Of a DNA stretch of 64,000 bases, positions 46,088 through 54,608 are shown one piece after another. The stretch comes from Xaviernesmea oryzae (GTDB taxonomy: Bacteria; Pseudomonadota; Alphaproteobacteria; Rhizobiales; Rhizobiaceae): contig NZ_FOAM01000006.1 of the NCBI RefSeq assembly GCF_900109605.1, forward strand, positions 124,001 through 188,000, read 5' to 3'. The position numbers were made by a program, and so were the translations under genes. How positions within the stretch are numbered: the first letter of the stretch is position 1; each line of letters starts with the position of its first letter. The notes below the pieces were generated by a model, which worked only from the letters and a program-made list of their open reading frames with translations, was not told where the DNA came from and searched no databases.

Positions 46088-46312
46088 TCAGCCGATCAGA
46101 TAGTGGCCGGCGATGTTCAGCAGCACGAAGAGAATCAAGGCGGCAATCGCCCCGGCATTGGTGAAGAACAAGGCTGCCATTGCCACCAGCAGGGCGACGC
46201 AGAAGATCGTCACGAATTTCGTGCCGATGAGGAAGGCCTTGTAGGTCTTCTCATGTTCGGCATAGTCCATCGGCGCGCCCGTTTCGGCCGGTCCTTCGAT
46301 ATGTTCAGCCAT
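46088..46312 (-). CDS. aa3-type cytochrome c oxidase subunit IV
   Basis: A 74-residue protein with a short N-terminal cytoplasmic part (MDYAEHEKTYKAFLIGTKFVTIFCVALLVAMAALF) typical of the bacterial aa3 subunit IV, plus two hydrophobic segments. The small subunit stabilises the oxidase in the inner membrane. GGAGAGGG precedes the ATG; longer in-frame extension is rejected on this basis. The main ctaCDE genes are not in the window; a detached location is usual in rhizobia. Confidence 0.9.
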   Translation of the reverse strand: MAEHIEGPAETGAPMDYAEHEKTYKAFLIGTKFVTIFCVALLVAMAALFFTNAGAIAALILFVLLNIAGHYLIG

Positions 46313-46541
46313 GATGGCGCCCTCTCCCTGTCTCCTTGAGGCGCCACCTGTCTCGGCGCGCCTCCACTCTACCCGCCGCCAGTGTAGCGAAACCGCGCGT
46401 GAGCGCAATCGGCTGAGAGAGCCGATCAGGCGTTGCTGCCCGCATTCGGTATCGAATGTCTTGACGCCGCCGCAGGCCTGCGGCATCGCAAATCGAGGCT
46501 CGCGCCGATCCGCGCGCCGCCGCCTTGCTCCGGAGTTGCCC

Positions 46542-47312
46542 ATGACCAAGCCCATCGTCGCCATCCCCTGCGATTTCCGTCAGTTCGAAGGCAGCAATTG
46601 GCATGCGGTGCCGCATCAATATGTGCGTGCGGCGGTGGAAGGGGCTGGCGCGATGGCGCTTCTCGTGCCGGCGCTGGAAGATGGCAATGATGCGGAAGCC
46701 CTGCTGGATCGAGTCGATGGCCTCCTGGTCAGCGGCGCGCGCTCGAATGTCCATCCCTCGCTCTACGGCCGCGAGGCAAGCGAGCAGGATGGGCCTTTCG
46801 ACCCGGCACGCGACGCCACCAGCCTGCCGCTGATCCGCGCTGCGCTGAAGCGCGGCATGCCGGTGCTGGCCATCTGCCGCGGCATTCAGGAGCTCAACGT
46901 TGCGCTCGGCGGTTCGCTCGCCAACGACATCCAGGACCAGCCCGGCATCTGGGACCATCGCCACCCGGAGCATCCAGACAGCGACGTGAAATACGCAATC
47001 CGCCAGAGCGTCTCGGTCAAGGAAGGCTCCTGCCTGGCGCGAGTCCTGGGCGCCGGTGAGATCCAGGTAAACTCCCTGCATCGGCAGGCCATTTCGAAGC
47101 TTGCACCAAGTCTCGCCGTCGAAGCGCTGGCCGATGACGGCACTGTCGAGGCGGTCTCGGTCATCGACGCCAAGGGCTTTGCCGTCGGCGTGCAATGGCA
47201 TCCGGAATATTGGGTCGGCACCGACAGCCCCTCCGGTCAGATCTTTTCCGCTTTTGGCGAGGCGCTCAACGCCTATGTCGCGGGCCGCAAGCAGGCGTCG
47301 ATTTCGGCCTGA
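46542..47312 (+). CDS. Gamma-glutamyl-gamma-aminobutyrate hydrolase family (class I glutamine amidotransferase fold)
   Basis: A 256-residue peptidase C26 protein. Nucleophile C112 lies in LAICRGIQELNVALGGSL; the other triad members are H220 and E222 in VQWHPEYW. The DGLLVSGARSNVHPSLYG and NSLHRQAI segments match PuuD-like enzymes, which cleave gamma-glutamyl-GABA in putrescine degradation. A broader gamma-glutamyl amide hydrolase role is equally possible because no other puu genes are adjacent, although lysine/ornithine decarboxylase lies 2.6 kb away. The start follows CGGAG. Confidence 0.9.
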   Translation: MTKPIVAIPCDFRQFEGSNWHAVPHQYVRAAVEGAGAMALLVPALEDGNDAEALLDRVDGLLVSGARSNVHPSLYGREASEQDGPFDPARDATSLPLIRAALKRGMPVLAICRGIQELNVALGGSLANDIQDQPGIWDHRHPEHPDSDVKYAIRQSVSVKEGSCLARVLGAGEIQVNSLHRQAISKLAPSLAVEALADDGTVEAVSVIDAKGFAVGVQWHPEYWVGTDSPSGQIFSAFGEALNAYVAGRKQASISA

Positions 47313-47349
47313 CGCCTGAGCAGCGCGCGACAGACATCGATGGGGCGGC

Positions 47350-48321
47350 TCACCCCTTGCGTTCGAAAGGCGTCTCCGGCACCGGCGTCAGCGCCTTACC
47401 CGTCGCAAACCAGCTTTTGAGATTGTCGACGACGAGATCGGCCATGGCATTGCGTGTGTCCTCGGAGGCCGAGGCCACATGCGGCAGCAGCGTGGCGTTT
47501 TCGAGCGCGATCAGGTCCTCAGGCACATGCGGCTCGTTCTCGAAGACATCAAGTCCGGCAGCGGCGATCGTGCCCTCCTTCAGCGCGGCGACCAGCGCCG
47601 TCTCGTCCAGCGTCGATCCCCGACCGACATTGATAACCACGCCGCGCGAACCCAGGGCCTGGAAGATCTCGGCATTCAGCGTATGGCGCGTTTCGTCCGA
47701 GCCGGGCACGATGCTGATCAGCGTATCCACAGCCTCGGCCATGGCCTTCAGGCTGGGATAATAGGTGTAGGCGACATCGTCGCGCCGACTGCGCGTGTGA
47801 TAGGAAATCGGCAGGCCGAAGCCTTCGAGCCGCCGGGCAATCGCCTGGCCGATGCGCCCCAGACCGTATATGCCGACGCTGCGGCCGCGCAGGCTGAGCG
47901 GCGTGAGCGGAAAAGGCCCCTTTTGCGCCCAGTGGCCTGCGCGCAGATAGGCCTCCGCCGCTGGAAAACGGCGCAGGCTGTTGAGGAGCAGCGCGATGGC
48001 CGTATCGGCGACCTCCTCGTTCAGCACATCGGGCGTGTTGGTCACCACCACGCCGCGCTCCGCTGCAGCCTCGACAGCGATGCCATCATAGCCGACGCTG
48101 AAATTGGCGACGATCTCGACGGACTGGAACGCCGCAAGGAAATCGGCCGGCAGCCGGTTGGTGGTGGCGATACCGACGGCCTTTGCCCCCAGCTCGGGCG
48201 AGACCAGCGCCGGATCGGCCTCGTCCAGCCGGATCATCTCGAACGTATCCGGCAGGCGGGCAAGAACGCGGGGATGCATGCGGCCGGGCACGACGATGAC
48301 GGGACGTTGTTCGCTGGACAT
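47350..48321 (-). CDS. D-isomer-specific 2-hydroxyacid dehydrogenase
   Basis: A 323-residue NAD(P)-dependent reductase. The Rossmann motif is G153-LGRIG; catalytic residues are R234 (NVGRGSTLDE), E263 (FENEP) and H281 (LLPHVASAS). NFSVGYDGI lies in the substrate domain. This subtype (GhrB/hydroxypyruvate or glyoxylate reductase-like) acts on glyoxylate, hydroxypyruvate or other 2-oxo acids. It is downstream of a LysR gene on the same strand, gap 72 bases; the TTGGAGG Shine-Dalgarno precedes its ATG. Convergent with the amidotransferase gene. Confidence 0.9.
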   Translation of the reverse strand: MSSEQRPVIVVPGRMHPRVLARLPDTFEMIRLDEADPALVSPELGAKAVGIATTNRLPADFLAAFQSVEIVANFSVGYDGIAVEAAAERGVVVTNTPDVLNEEVADTAIALLLNSLRRFPAAEAYLRAGHWAQKGPFPLTPLSLRGRSVGIYGLGRIGQAIARRLEGFGLPISYHTRSRRDDVAYTYYPSLKAMAEAVDTLISIVPGSDETRHTLNAEIFQALGSRGVVINVGRGSTLDETALVAALKEGTIAAAGLDVFENEPHVPEDLIALENATLLPHVASASEDTRNAMADLVVDNLKSWFATGKALTPVPETPFERKG

Positions 48322-48393
48322 GAAACCTCCAAAAGGCAGAGCGCCCGGTGTCAGAGCAAAAGAACAAAACTGCGCGGCCTTTCCGGCCTAGGA

Positions 48394-49284
48394 TCATGGC
48401 CGGCGGAACCAGCCATGCAGGAAATCGACGAGCGTGCGCACCTTGGCAGGCAAATAGCGCCGATGCGGGTAAATGGCATAGATGCCGCGATCCTGCGGCC
48501 AGTAGCTCTCGAGGATCGGCACGAGCCCACCGGAGGCGATCTTCGGCCGGGCGATGAAATCCGGCACGGCGGCAAGGCCGAGCCCGGCCTCGGCCGCGCG
48601 CACGCCGGCCAGCGGACTGTTGACCTCCAGGGGGCCAGAGACCTGCACACTGAGCGGCGTGCCATCCGTCTCGCAGAAGCGCCAGCTGCTGTAGGAGCGA
48701 CCATTGGTGTCGATGATGCAGGCATGGCGCGCGAGATCGGACGGATGATTGATCGGCCCGCTGCGCGCCAGATAGTCCGGCGAAGCGCAGATGATGATCT
48801 GAAAATCGGAGAGCTTGCGCGCGATCAGCGTGGAATCTTCCAGCTTGGTGATGCGGATCGCCACATCGAACCCCTCCTCCACCAGATCGGCAAAGCGGTC
48901 ATCGGCGATGATTTCGAGCGATAGCTCCGGATGCGCGAGGCGGAAGTCGATCAGCGACTGGCCGATCTCGGCATCGACGAAAGTGCGCGGCGCGGTGATG
49001 CGGATGCGGCCCTTGAGGTCTGCATTGCCGGCGCGCACCAGATCGGAGAGATTGTCGATCTCCTTCAGGATCTCCGATGCCGTACGGTAATAGAGATGCC
49101 CGGCCTCGGTCAGCGAAAACTGGCGCGTCGTCCGGTTGAGCAGAAGCGCGCCGAGCTCGTCTTCCAGCTCCCGTACATATTTGGACAACAGCGCCTTGGA
49201 ACGGCCGACGCGCCGGCCGGCGGCGGAAAAGCCCTCGGCATCGACCACGTCGATGAAGGCGCGCATGCGGGTCAGCGTGTCCAT
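48394..49284 (-). CDS. LysR-family transcriptional regulator
   Basis: A 296-residue protein with N-terminal winged helix-turn-helix (MDTLTRMRAFIDVVDAEGFSAAGRRVGRSKALLSKYVRELEDELGALLLNRTTRQFSLTEAG) and a substrate-binding domain of the CrgA/DsdC-like branch. It lies just upstream of, and on the same strand as, the hydroxyacid dehydrogenase gene, a plausible target. No clear T-N11-A site was found. The inducer is unknown. Confidence 0.93.
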   Translation of the reverse strand: MDTLTRMRAFIDVVDAEGFSAAGRRVGRSKALLSKYVRELEDELGALLLNRTTRQFSLTEAGHLYYRTASEILKEIDNLSDLVRAGNADLKGRIRITAPRTFVDAEIGQSLIDFRLAHPELSLEIIADDRFADLVEEGFDVAIRITKLEDSTLIARKLSDFQIIICASPDYLARSGPINHPSDLARHACIIDTNGRSYSSWRFCETDGTPLSVQVSGPLEVNSPLAGVRAAEAGLGLAAVPDFIARPKIASGGLVPILESYWPQDRGIYAIYPHRRYLPAKVRTLVDFLHGWFRRP

Positions 49285-49450
49285 GAAACTCTCGGGCGTT
49301 CGGCTTTCAAGACACCGACCCTAGCCTCCGCAGCGCCCGACTGGCAAGCTCCGCGCCAGCCTCGCGCAAGCCTCGTCGTCCCGATCGGCAGCCGGCTCAT
49401 CAAGCCTAGGGATTGTCATCAAACTTTCCGGCGGACGTGCGAAAAAAGGC

Positions 49451-49479
49451 TTGATTGAGACGGACGAATTCCCTATCTA
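49451..49479 (+). promoter_or_regulatory. Promoter of the lysine/ornithine decarboxylase leader
   Basis: TTGATT (49451-49456), a 17-base spacer, then TATCTA (49474-49479). Both boxes match sigma-70 consensus at four or more positions with ideal spacing. It predicts a start near 49486 and a leader of about 400 bases. Confidence 0.65.
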
Positions 49480-49485
49480 CCCCTT

Positions 49486-49889
49486 GCCCAAAGTCGCACG
49501 TGCCTGTGGGTGTCCGCCGACCCTCGATGTGGTGAGGAAATCGGTAAGGTACCTGGAACTAACCGCTCCAGTCGCTATTCCGGCCAACCGGGAAATGCGA
49601 GGACACCTTGAAGCAACGACGGTGCGGGCCTTTTTGTTCTCTTCCGGCTTTCCATCAGCCGGGGTTACTGAAGAGGCACACCTTCATTGCCGGACGTGCG
49701 GTCGGGTCCCCCGTCCAATCCATGGCAGACATAGCCGGATCGAAGCCTGAGGCAGGCTTTGCTCCACCGTTTGCGCGATTCATGCGCCCGCTTGGTTCCA
49801 GGGTCTCCATCGGCTGGTTCCGTGCGCGCTTGCGTCGGCCTTTGTCCTCCGGTTCGCGCCGGAGCCTTGGATCTATGGGACACACGCCA
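49486..49889 (+). promoter_or_regulatory. Long leader of the ornithine/lysine decarboxylase gene, speF RNA motif candidate
   Basis: About 400 non-coding bases lie between the promoter and the ATG. Alphaproteobacterial ornithine decarboxylase genes are known to carry the conserved speF leader RNA (Corbino et al. 2005 motif set). Position, length and gene match that motif, and conserved-looking blocks such as GGTAAGGTACCTGGAACTAA (49543-49562) sit near the 5' end. Hairpins include CCGGCT/AGCCGG (49644-49662). A covariance-model match was not tested. The rest of 49285-49450 shows nothing else. Confidence 0.6.
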
Positions 49890-51023
49890 ATGACGACCGC
49901 CCGCATCGCCGATTTCCTGAAGACCCGCCGTCCGGAAGGCCCTTGCCTCGTCGTTGATCTCGATGTGGTGCGCGACAATTTCCGCGCCTTCCGCCATGCC
50001 TTGCCCGACAGCGCCGTCTTCTATGCCGTCAAGGCCAACCCCGCCCCTGAGATCCTGTCGCTGCTCGCCGGCCTCGGTTCCAATTTCGATTGCGCCTCCG
50101 TGGCCGAAATCGAAATGGCACTGGCTGCCGGCGCCACGCCGGCCCGCATCTCCTATGGCAACACCATCAAGAAGGAGCGCGACATCGCTTGTGCGCATGC
50201 CATCGGCGTCTCGCTCTTTGCCGTCGACAGCCATGAGGAAGTCGAGAAGATCGCCCGCGCCGCCCCTGGCGCCCGCGTCTTCTGCCGCGTTTTGACCGAT
50301 GGCGAAGGCGCGGAATGGCCGCTGTCGCGCAAGTTCGGCTGCGTGCCGCAGATGGCGGTCGACGTTCTGGTCTATGCGCACCAGCTCGGCCTCACCTCGC
50401 ATGGCGTGTCCTTCCATGTCGGCTCGCAGATGACCAAGCTCGACGCCTGGGATGCGGCGCTGGCCGATGCCAAGCGCGTCTTCGTGCAGCTGGCCAAGCA
50501 GGGCATCGAGCTCAAGATGGTCAATATGGGTGGCGGTTTTCCGACGAAGTACCTGCGCGACGTGCCCTCGGCGGAAGCCTATGGCAAGGCGATCTTCGCC
50601 GCGCTGCGCAAGCATTTCGGCAACAAGCTGCCCGAGACGATCATCGAGCCCGGCCGCGGCATGGTCGGCAATGCCGGTGTGATCAAAGCGGAAGTGGTGC
50701 TGATCTCCAAGAAGTCGGACAATGACAATCACCGATGGGTCTTCCTCGACATCGGCAAGTTCGGCGGCCTGGCGGAAACCATGGACGAGGCGATCCGCTA
50801 TCCGATCCGCACGGAGCGCGACGCCGACGAGATGGAGCCCTGCGTGCTGGCCGGTCCGACCTGCGATTCGGCCGACGTGATGTATGAGAAGAACATGTAC
50901 CCGCTGCCGCTATCTCTGACGATAGGCGACGAGGTTCTCATCGAAGGCACCGGCGCCTACACCACCACCTATTCGGCGGTGGCGTTCAACGGCTTCGAGC
51001 CGCTCAAGGCCTACGTCATCTGA
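49890..51023 (+). CDS. Ornithine/lysine decarboxylase (alanine racemase fold)
   Basis: A 377-residue PLP enzyme of fold type III, the length of rhizobial lysine/ornithine decarboxylases. PLP lysine K48 is in FYAVKANPAPE. Also visible are SFHVGSQ, the glycine-rich NMGGGFP and EPGRGMVG for the phosphate, and active-site C325-D326 (GPTCDSADVMYEKN). The S. meliloti homologue odc2 uses both lysine and ornithine, giving cadaverine and putrescine. The ATG at 49890 gives the conserved start MTTARIADFLKTR. Expression is likely controlled by the long leader. Confidence 0.93.
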   Translation: MTTARIADFLKTRRPEGPCLVVDLDVVRDNFRAFRHALPDSAVFYAVKANPAPEILSLLAGLGSNFDCASVAEIEMALAAGATPARISYGNTIKKERDIACAHAIGVSLFAVDSHEEVEKIARAAPGARVFCRVLTDGEGAEWPLSRKFGCVPQMAVDVLVYAHQLGLTSHGVSFHVGSQMTKLDAWDAALADAKRVFVQLAKQGIELKMVNMGGGFPTKYLRDVPSAEAYGKAIFAALRKHFGNKLPETIIEPGRGMVGNAGVIKAEVVLISKKSDNDNHRWVFLDIGKFGGLAETMDEAIRYPIRTERDADEMEPCVLAGPTCDSADVMYEKNMYPLPLSLTIGDEVLIEGTGAYTTTYSAVAFNGFEPLKAYVI

Positions 51024-51123
51024 CGCGCCTTCTCCGCGCCTGCTCCTGAACCGAGCAAGCGCGGCCCTCACCATCTTCCTGAGTGCCGTTTCTGAGACGG
51101 CTTTGAGTGCGGGAGGCCAAGCC

Positions 51124-51714
51124 ATGGCCGCTGTTCTTGACGCTGCAATCGCCTTTTTCCGTAAGGCAGAATTTACAATCGAAGCCGAGCATCCTGGCGA
51201 TGTCGTCCAGCGCGAACGCCTGCTCGACCGCGCCATGGGCCCTGCCCGCAAGCGCAAGTCGTCGGAAGCGATCCGCCGTGGCCGCCTGCCGGCGCAGGGT
51301 CTGGCGCTGGTCGCACGCGACCGCGATGGCCATGTGATCGGCACCGTGCGGCTTTGGCATGTCGATGCCGGTGTCGGCCCGCATGGCGCGGCCGTGCCCG
51401 CTTTGCTGCTCGGCCCGCTGGCGGTGGATGCCGATCATGAGGGCAAGGGCATCGGCGCGGCCCTGATGCGCGCTGCCGTGACCGAAGCCGCCGCCCGCGG
51501 CCATGGCGCCATCCTGCTGGTGGGCGATCCGGAATATTACGAGCGCTTCGGCTTCTTTGCCGAGAAGGCCGCCCATCTCGTCATGCCTGGCCCCTTTGAG
51601 CGGCGCCGCTTCCTCGGGCTGGAGCTGAAAACCGGCTGGCTTGACGGCGCTGCCGGTCTGCTGGTGCCGACCGGCACCCGGCTGTCTCAGCCCCGCATCG
51701 CCAGAGTGGCCTGA
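51124..51714 (+). CDS. GNAT-family N-acetyltransferase (YhbS-like)
   Basis: A 196-residue acyl-CoA-dependent acetyltransferase. The A-motif for acetyl-CoA is LGPLAVDADHEGKGIGAALMRAA, with GHGAILLVGDPEYYERFGFF following as motif B, typical of the YhbS group (COG3153). Acceptor unknown. The ATG at 51124 has GGAGG ten bases upstream; a GTG at 51103 is possible. It starts 100 bases after the decarboxylase stop, so co-transcription is possible, which would suggest polyamine or cell-envelope amine acetylation, but this is inference. A strong terminator follows. Confidence 0.9.
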   Translation: MAAVLDAAIAFFRKAEFTIEAEHPGDVVQRERLLDRAMGPARKRKSSEAIRRGRLPAQGLALVARDRDGHVIGTVRLWHVDAGVGPHGAAVPALLLGPLAVDADHEGKGIGAALMRAAVTEAAARGHGAILLVGDPEYYERFGFFAEKAAHLVMPGPFERRRFLGLELKTGWLDGAAGLLVPTGTRLSQPRIARVA

Positions 51715-51736
51715 TTCCAAACCTGCCGACATGCAG

Positions 51737-51770
51737 CCGCCCCGATGACATCCAGCATCGGGGCGGTTTT
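51737..51770 (+). terminator. Rho-independent terminator
   Basis: An 11-bp stem CCGCCCCGATG/CATCGGGGCGG with an 8-base loop, then TTTTCGTT. It ends the acetyltransferase transcript. Confidence 0.92.
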
Positions 51771-52002
51771 CGTTCGTGCGCCCGAAACAGGCCTCGACCA
51801 AAGAAAAGCAGCCTCTCGCCAGACAGCGCGATACCGGTTATAAGCGCTCAGGGTCTAAAGAGCGCCCGCCGTCCGCGAGCAGATCCTGCTTTGGTGAAGT
51901 CTCTTTTTCTTCAGTTTCGGTCGACCCTATCCGGCATTTAAGGATCAGGCGGCAATGCGGGCACCCACCTTGAACGATCCCCGCCGGACCGGAGATCAGA
52001 CC

Positions 52003-52473
52003 ATGGCCCTGCCCGCACACGACATCACATCCCCCACGCAAACGCCCCTGCCGGCTCTCGATAGCCTCAAGGACCAAGCAAGACGCCTGCGCCAAGCGCT
52101 GGCCGAAACCGGCGAGACCATTGCCCATAGCCGCGCGCTGGAACTCATCGCCCGCCAATATGGCTTTCGCGACTGGAACACGCTCCACGCGAGGCTCGGC
52201 AACCGCCCGCCCTTCGACCCCTGGCGCATCGGCGCGCGCCTATCAGGCCACTATCTCGGCCAAGCCTTCCAGGCGGAAGTGCTAGGCGTCCAGCAACTGA
52301 CTGGCGATCCGCCGCGCTACCGCCTGACGCTGCATTTCGACACACCCGTCGATGTCGTCACCTTCGACAGCTTCTCCGCCTTCCGCCAGAGGGTTCACTG
52401 CACGGTGGACGAAACGGGGCGAACGGTGGAGCGGACCTCGAACGGGCGGCCGCATGTGGAGCTGGCTTGGTAA
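52003..52473 (+). CDS. Glyoxalase-related small protein
   Basis: A 156-residue protein. Residues about 17-65 (SLKDQARRLRQALAETGETIAHSRALELIARQYGFRDWNTLHARLG) form a helical module found in many proteobacterial proteins annotated as glyoxalase-related. The C-terminal half (GHYLGQAFQAEVLGVQQLTGDPPRYRLTLHFDTPVDVVTFDSFSAFRQRV) is a beta-rich domain. No catalytic metal site is evident. GGAGA precedes the ATG at 52003. It is followed by a toxin-antitoxin pair. Function unknown. Confidence 0.75.
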   Translation: MALPAHDITSPTQTPLPALDSLKDQARRLRQALAETGETIAHSRALELIARQYGFRDWNTLHARLGNRPPFDPWRIGARLSGHYLGQAFQAEVLGVQQLTGDPPRYRLTLHFDTPVDVVTFDSFSAFRQRVHCTVDETGRTVERTSNGRPHVELAW

Positions 52474-52589
52474 AAGAGGATTTGGGCGCAGGGGGTGGGA
52501 GGGCTCCTTGCGCTCGCTTGTCCAAACCATTTGAGGATGGCGCTCACCATTCAATTGAATTACATTCTGGCGACTACAGGAGGTAAATC

Positions 52590-52898
52590 ATGGCGGCAAA
52601 CGCTCTCGTTCAAACTCGCATCGATGCCGATATCCGCGATCGGGCGGCGGCTGTCCTTGAACCCATGGGCCTGACGGTCTCCGATGCCGTCCGCATCCTG
52701 CTCACGCGAACCGCGAATGAGGGTGCGCTGCCGATGGAACTCGTAGCAGGCGGCAAAGAGCATGATGCCTGGTTTCGGGCAAAGGTTCTGGAAGCCCTTC
52801 AGGACCACAGGCCGGACATGTCCGATGAGGAGGCCGAGGCGCATTTCGCCCGCCGCCGTGCAGCAGCAGCGCGCCGCCTGGACGACCTGTCGTCGTGA
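52590..52898 (+). CDS. RelB/DinJ-family antitoxin
   Basis: A 102-residue protein with N-terminal ribbon-helix-helix (NALVQTRIDADIRDRAAAVLEPMGLTVSDAVRILLTRTANEGALP), the DinJ/RelB signature. The C-terminal part is charged and likely wraps the toxin. AGGAGGT precedes the ATG. Its stop overlaps the toxin start (GTGA), so translation is coupled. The pair probably autoregulates through sites in the 120 bases upstream. Confidence 0.92.
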   Translation: MAANALVQTRIDADIRDRAAAVLEPMGLTVSDAVRILLTRTANEGALPMELVAGGKEHDAWFRAKVLEALQDHRPDMSDEEAEAHFARRRAAAARRLDDLSS

Positions 52899-53188
52899 GG
52901 CTGACGTGGTCAGCCTTCTCGATGTCCGATCGCGACGGAATCTTTACTCATATCGAGGCGGGGAATCCGGCGGCCGCCATCAAGATGGACGAGCAGATAG
53001 CCAGTGCAGCACGCCAGCTGATCGACTTTGCGGAAAGCGGTCGTCCGGGCCGAATAGCCGGCACGCGCGAGCGGGTCGTCGCTGGCACGCCCTATATCCT
53101 CGCTTACAAAGTAACGGCATCGGCCGTCCGCGTCCTTCGCGTTCTGCATGGTGCACAGCAATGGCCGGATACGCTGCCTGACGGGTGA
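52895..53188 (+). CDS. RelE/ParE-family toxin
   Basis: A 97-residue protein starting with GTG within the antitoxin stop. It has the ParE-like pattern: DRDGIFTHIEAGNPAAAIKMDEQIASAARQLIDFAESGRPGRIAGTRERVVAGTPYILAYKVTASAVRVLRVLHGAQQWP. ParE toxins poison gyrase, while RelE cleaves mRNA on the ribosome. The GRPGR...TRE...YILAYKV pattern with VLHGAQQWP favours ParE. Toxicity is untested. Confidence 0.92.
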   Translation: MRLTWSAFSMSDRDGIFTHIEAGNPAAAIKMDEQIASAARQLIDFAESGRPGRIAGTRERVVAGTPYILAYKVTASAVRVLRVLHGAQQWPDTLPDG

Positions 53189-53344
53189 GGCGTCTTCCGT
53201 TTTTTAATGTTCTGCCGCCCTTATGGGAACATAGTTGCTCCGATCTGTTATCGCAGTTGGACTGAACCGAATAATTAAGTTAATGTTATCTTCGTAGAAA
53301 AATTCGGATGGCAGGCGGATGACCACTATTGAAAAGAGGTGCTA

Positions 53345-54145
53345 GTGCAAACATTCACAATGTGCATGCAGTGCCAGGCCGAACTTGGTATCCTAAACTT
53401 CCTATCACTTGCCCTGGTAGACATTCCAGAAAGCGGTTTGATCGAAACCACATGCAATCGCGGGCATCGTACTGCATTGGTCATCCAGCAAAGCAAATTC
53501 GAGATTCTCTCTGAAATGGGCGTAAGAGCCATCGTTAATGGCTTCCATCGCGACGCAGTCTTTTCCTTTGCCACTTCGTTGGAGAGGCTCTACGAATTCT
53601 TCATCGAAGCTGTGTGCCGCAAGCAAGGCATTTCGCGTGATGCATTCTCGGTGGTTTGGAAGCAGATGGCGAAGCAGTCTGAGCGCCAGCTTGGAGCTTT
53701 CCTCACCGCTTTTTTGCTCGAAACCCGTAACACGCCAAATATGCTACCTCGCAAGCAGAGCGAATTCCGCAATGAAGTTGTCCATAAGGGTAGATTTCCT
53801 ACGCGAGAAGAGGCAGTTCAGTTTGGAATAGCCATTTTTAATTGCGCGCGCGCGCCGCTTACCGTGCTTCGCTCGCCTGCCTATGCTGAGATTATTAGAG
53901 ACTTAACCTTTGAGCGAATCGATGAACGGTCAAAGCATTCTTTGAATGCAGGACTTCTGACATCCACAATAGGCTTGGTAACACCGCTTAGCATTATGAC
54001 GGCAGATCAGCCAGAAGATCTAGAGGAAATCATCGCAGCTTACTCAAGCCGACCTGATTTAAAGCGCGCTGTAGAAGAAGCTAATGCACTAGGGGAAGCA
54101 ATTTCTGAATTAATAAATATTAACATAAACAGAAATATCGCATAA
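53345..54145 (+). CDS. Uncharacterised protein with zinc-ribbon-like cysteines and a HEPN-type motif
   Basis: A 266-residue protein I do not recognise by name. The N-terminus has C7-x2-C10 and C37-x3-H41, which could hold one zinc ion. A helical region (about 60-175) follows with FHRDAVFSFATSLERLYEFFIEAVC and R142-N-E-V-V-H147, an R-x4-H arrangement like the catalytic motif of HEPN ribonucleases. The C-terminus is helical and ends in repeated Ile-Asn. The GTG at 53345 has AGAGG five bases upstream; a GTG at 53339 is the alternative. Codon use is much more AT-rich than the surrounding genes, and non-coding AT-rich DNA follows, suggesting recent acquisition. HEPN proteins often act in toxin-antitoxin or antiviral systems, but that role is inference. 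Confidence 0.75.
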   Translation: MQTFTMCMQCQAELGILNFLSLALVDIPESGLIETTCNRGHRTALVIQQSKFEILSEMGVRAIVNGFHRDAVFSFATSLERLYEFFIEAVCRKQGISRDAFSVVWKQMAKQSERQLGAFLTAFLLETRNTPNMLPRKQSEFRNEVVHKGRFPTREEAVQFGIAIFNCARAPLTVLRSPAYAEIIRDLTFERIDERSKHSLNAGLLTSTIGLVTPLSIMTADQPEDLEEIIAAYSSRPDLKRAVEEANALGEAISELINININRNIA

Positions 54146-54399
54146 GAAATTCTAGAAAAACATAATTATTCATGTGATTTATTTAAAATCATTATAAGCA
54201 GAAAAATATGCATATTACACTGCGTTAGGATAAATATTAATGATTCATATCAGATGACACTTCGATAATATTATAATTTGAATCGCAATAATAAATTTTT
54301 GTAATTTAAATAACAGGCCGGTGTGTATCGGAAGAAATAAGGCTAATTTAATAGGCTTTTTCACACCGATTCTCAGAAGACTGTTTCCTCACTTCCCTA
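54146..54399. other. AT-rich non-coding interval
   Basis: Strikingly AT-rich, unlike the rest of the window, with no gene seen. It is continuous with the end of the preceding AT-rich gene and probably part of the same acquired segment. Confidence 0.5.
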
Positions 54400-54402
54400 T
54401 GA

Positions 54403-54608
54403 CTATCACCTCCAGCCGGTTGCTATCTACAAACCGCCTACCCACCTGTGCATTATGGCTGGGGCTATTGCGGTCAGATGCTCTATCTCGCGCCACCGCG
54501 CGGGCTGACCTTGGTCATTCTCTACGACGAAAACGCGCCATCGGCCAGAACCGGGACGCGCTGCATGCGCTTCTGGGCGAGATCATAAAGGCCGCCACGC
54601 CGGCCTGA
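54403..54608 (+). pseudogene. Serine hydrolase (class C beta-lactamase-like) C-terminal remnant
   Basis: One frame reads HYGWGYCGQMLYLAPPRGLTLVILYDENAPSARTG (from 54451), the usual C-terminal strand and helix of class C beta-lactamase-like serine hydrolases. It then goes out of frame near 54555 and the match resumes in another frame as RDALHALLGEIIKAATP to the stop at 54608. No start, signal peptide or SxxK domain is present. It is a decayed fragment, presumably cut when the AT-rich segment was inserted upstream. Confidence 0.55.
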
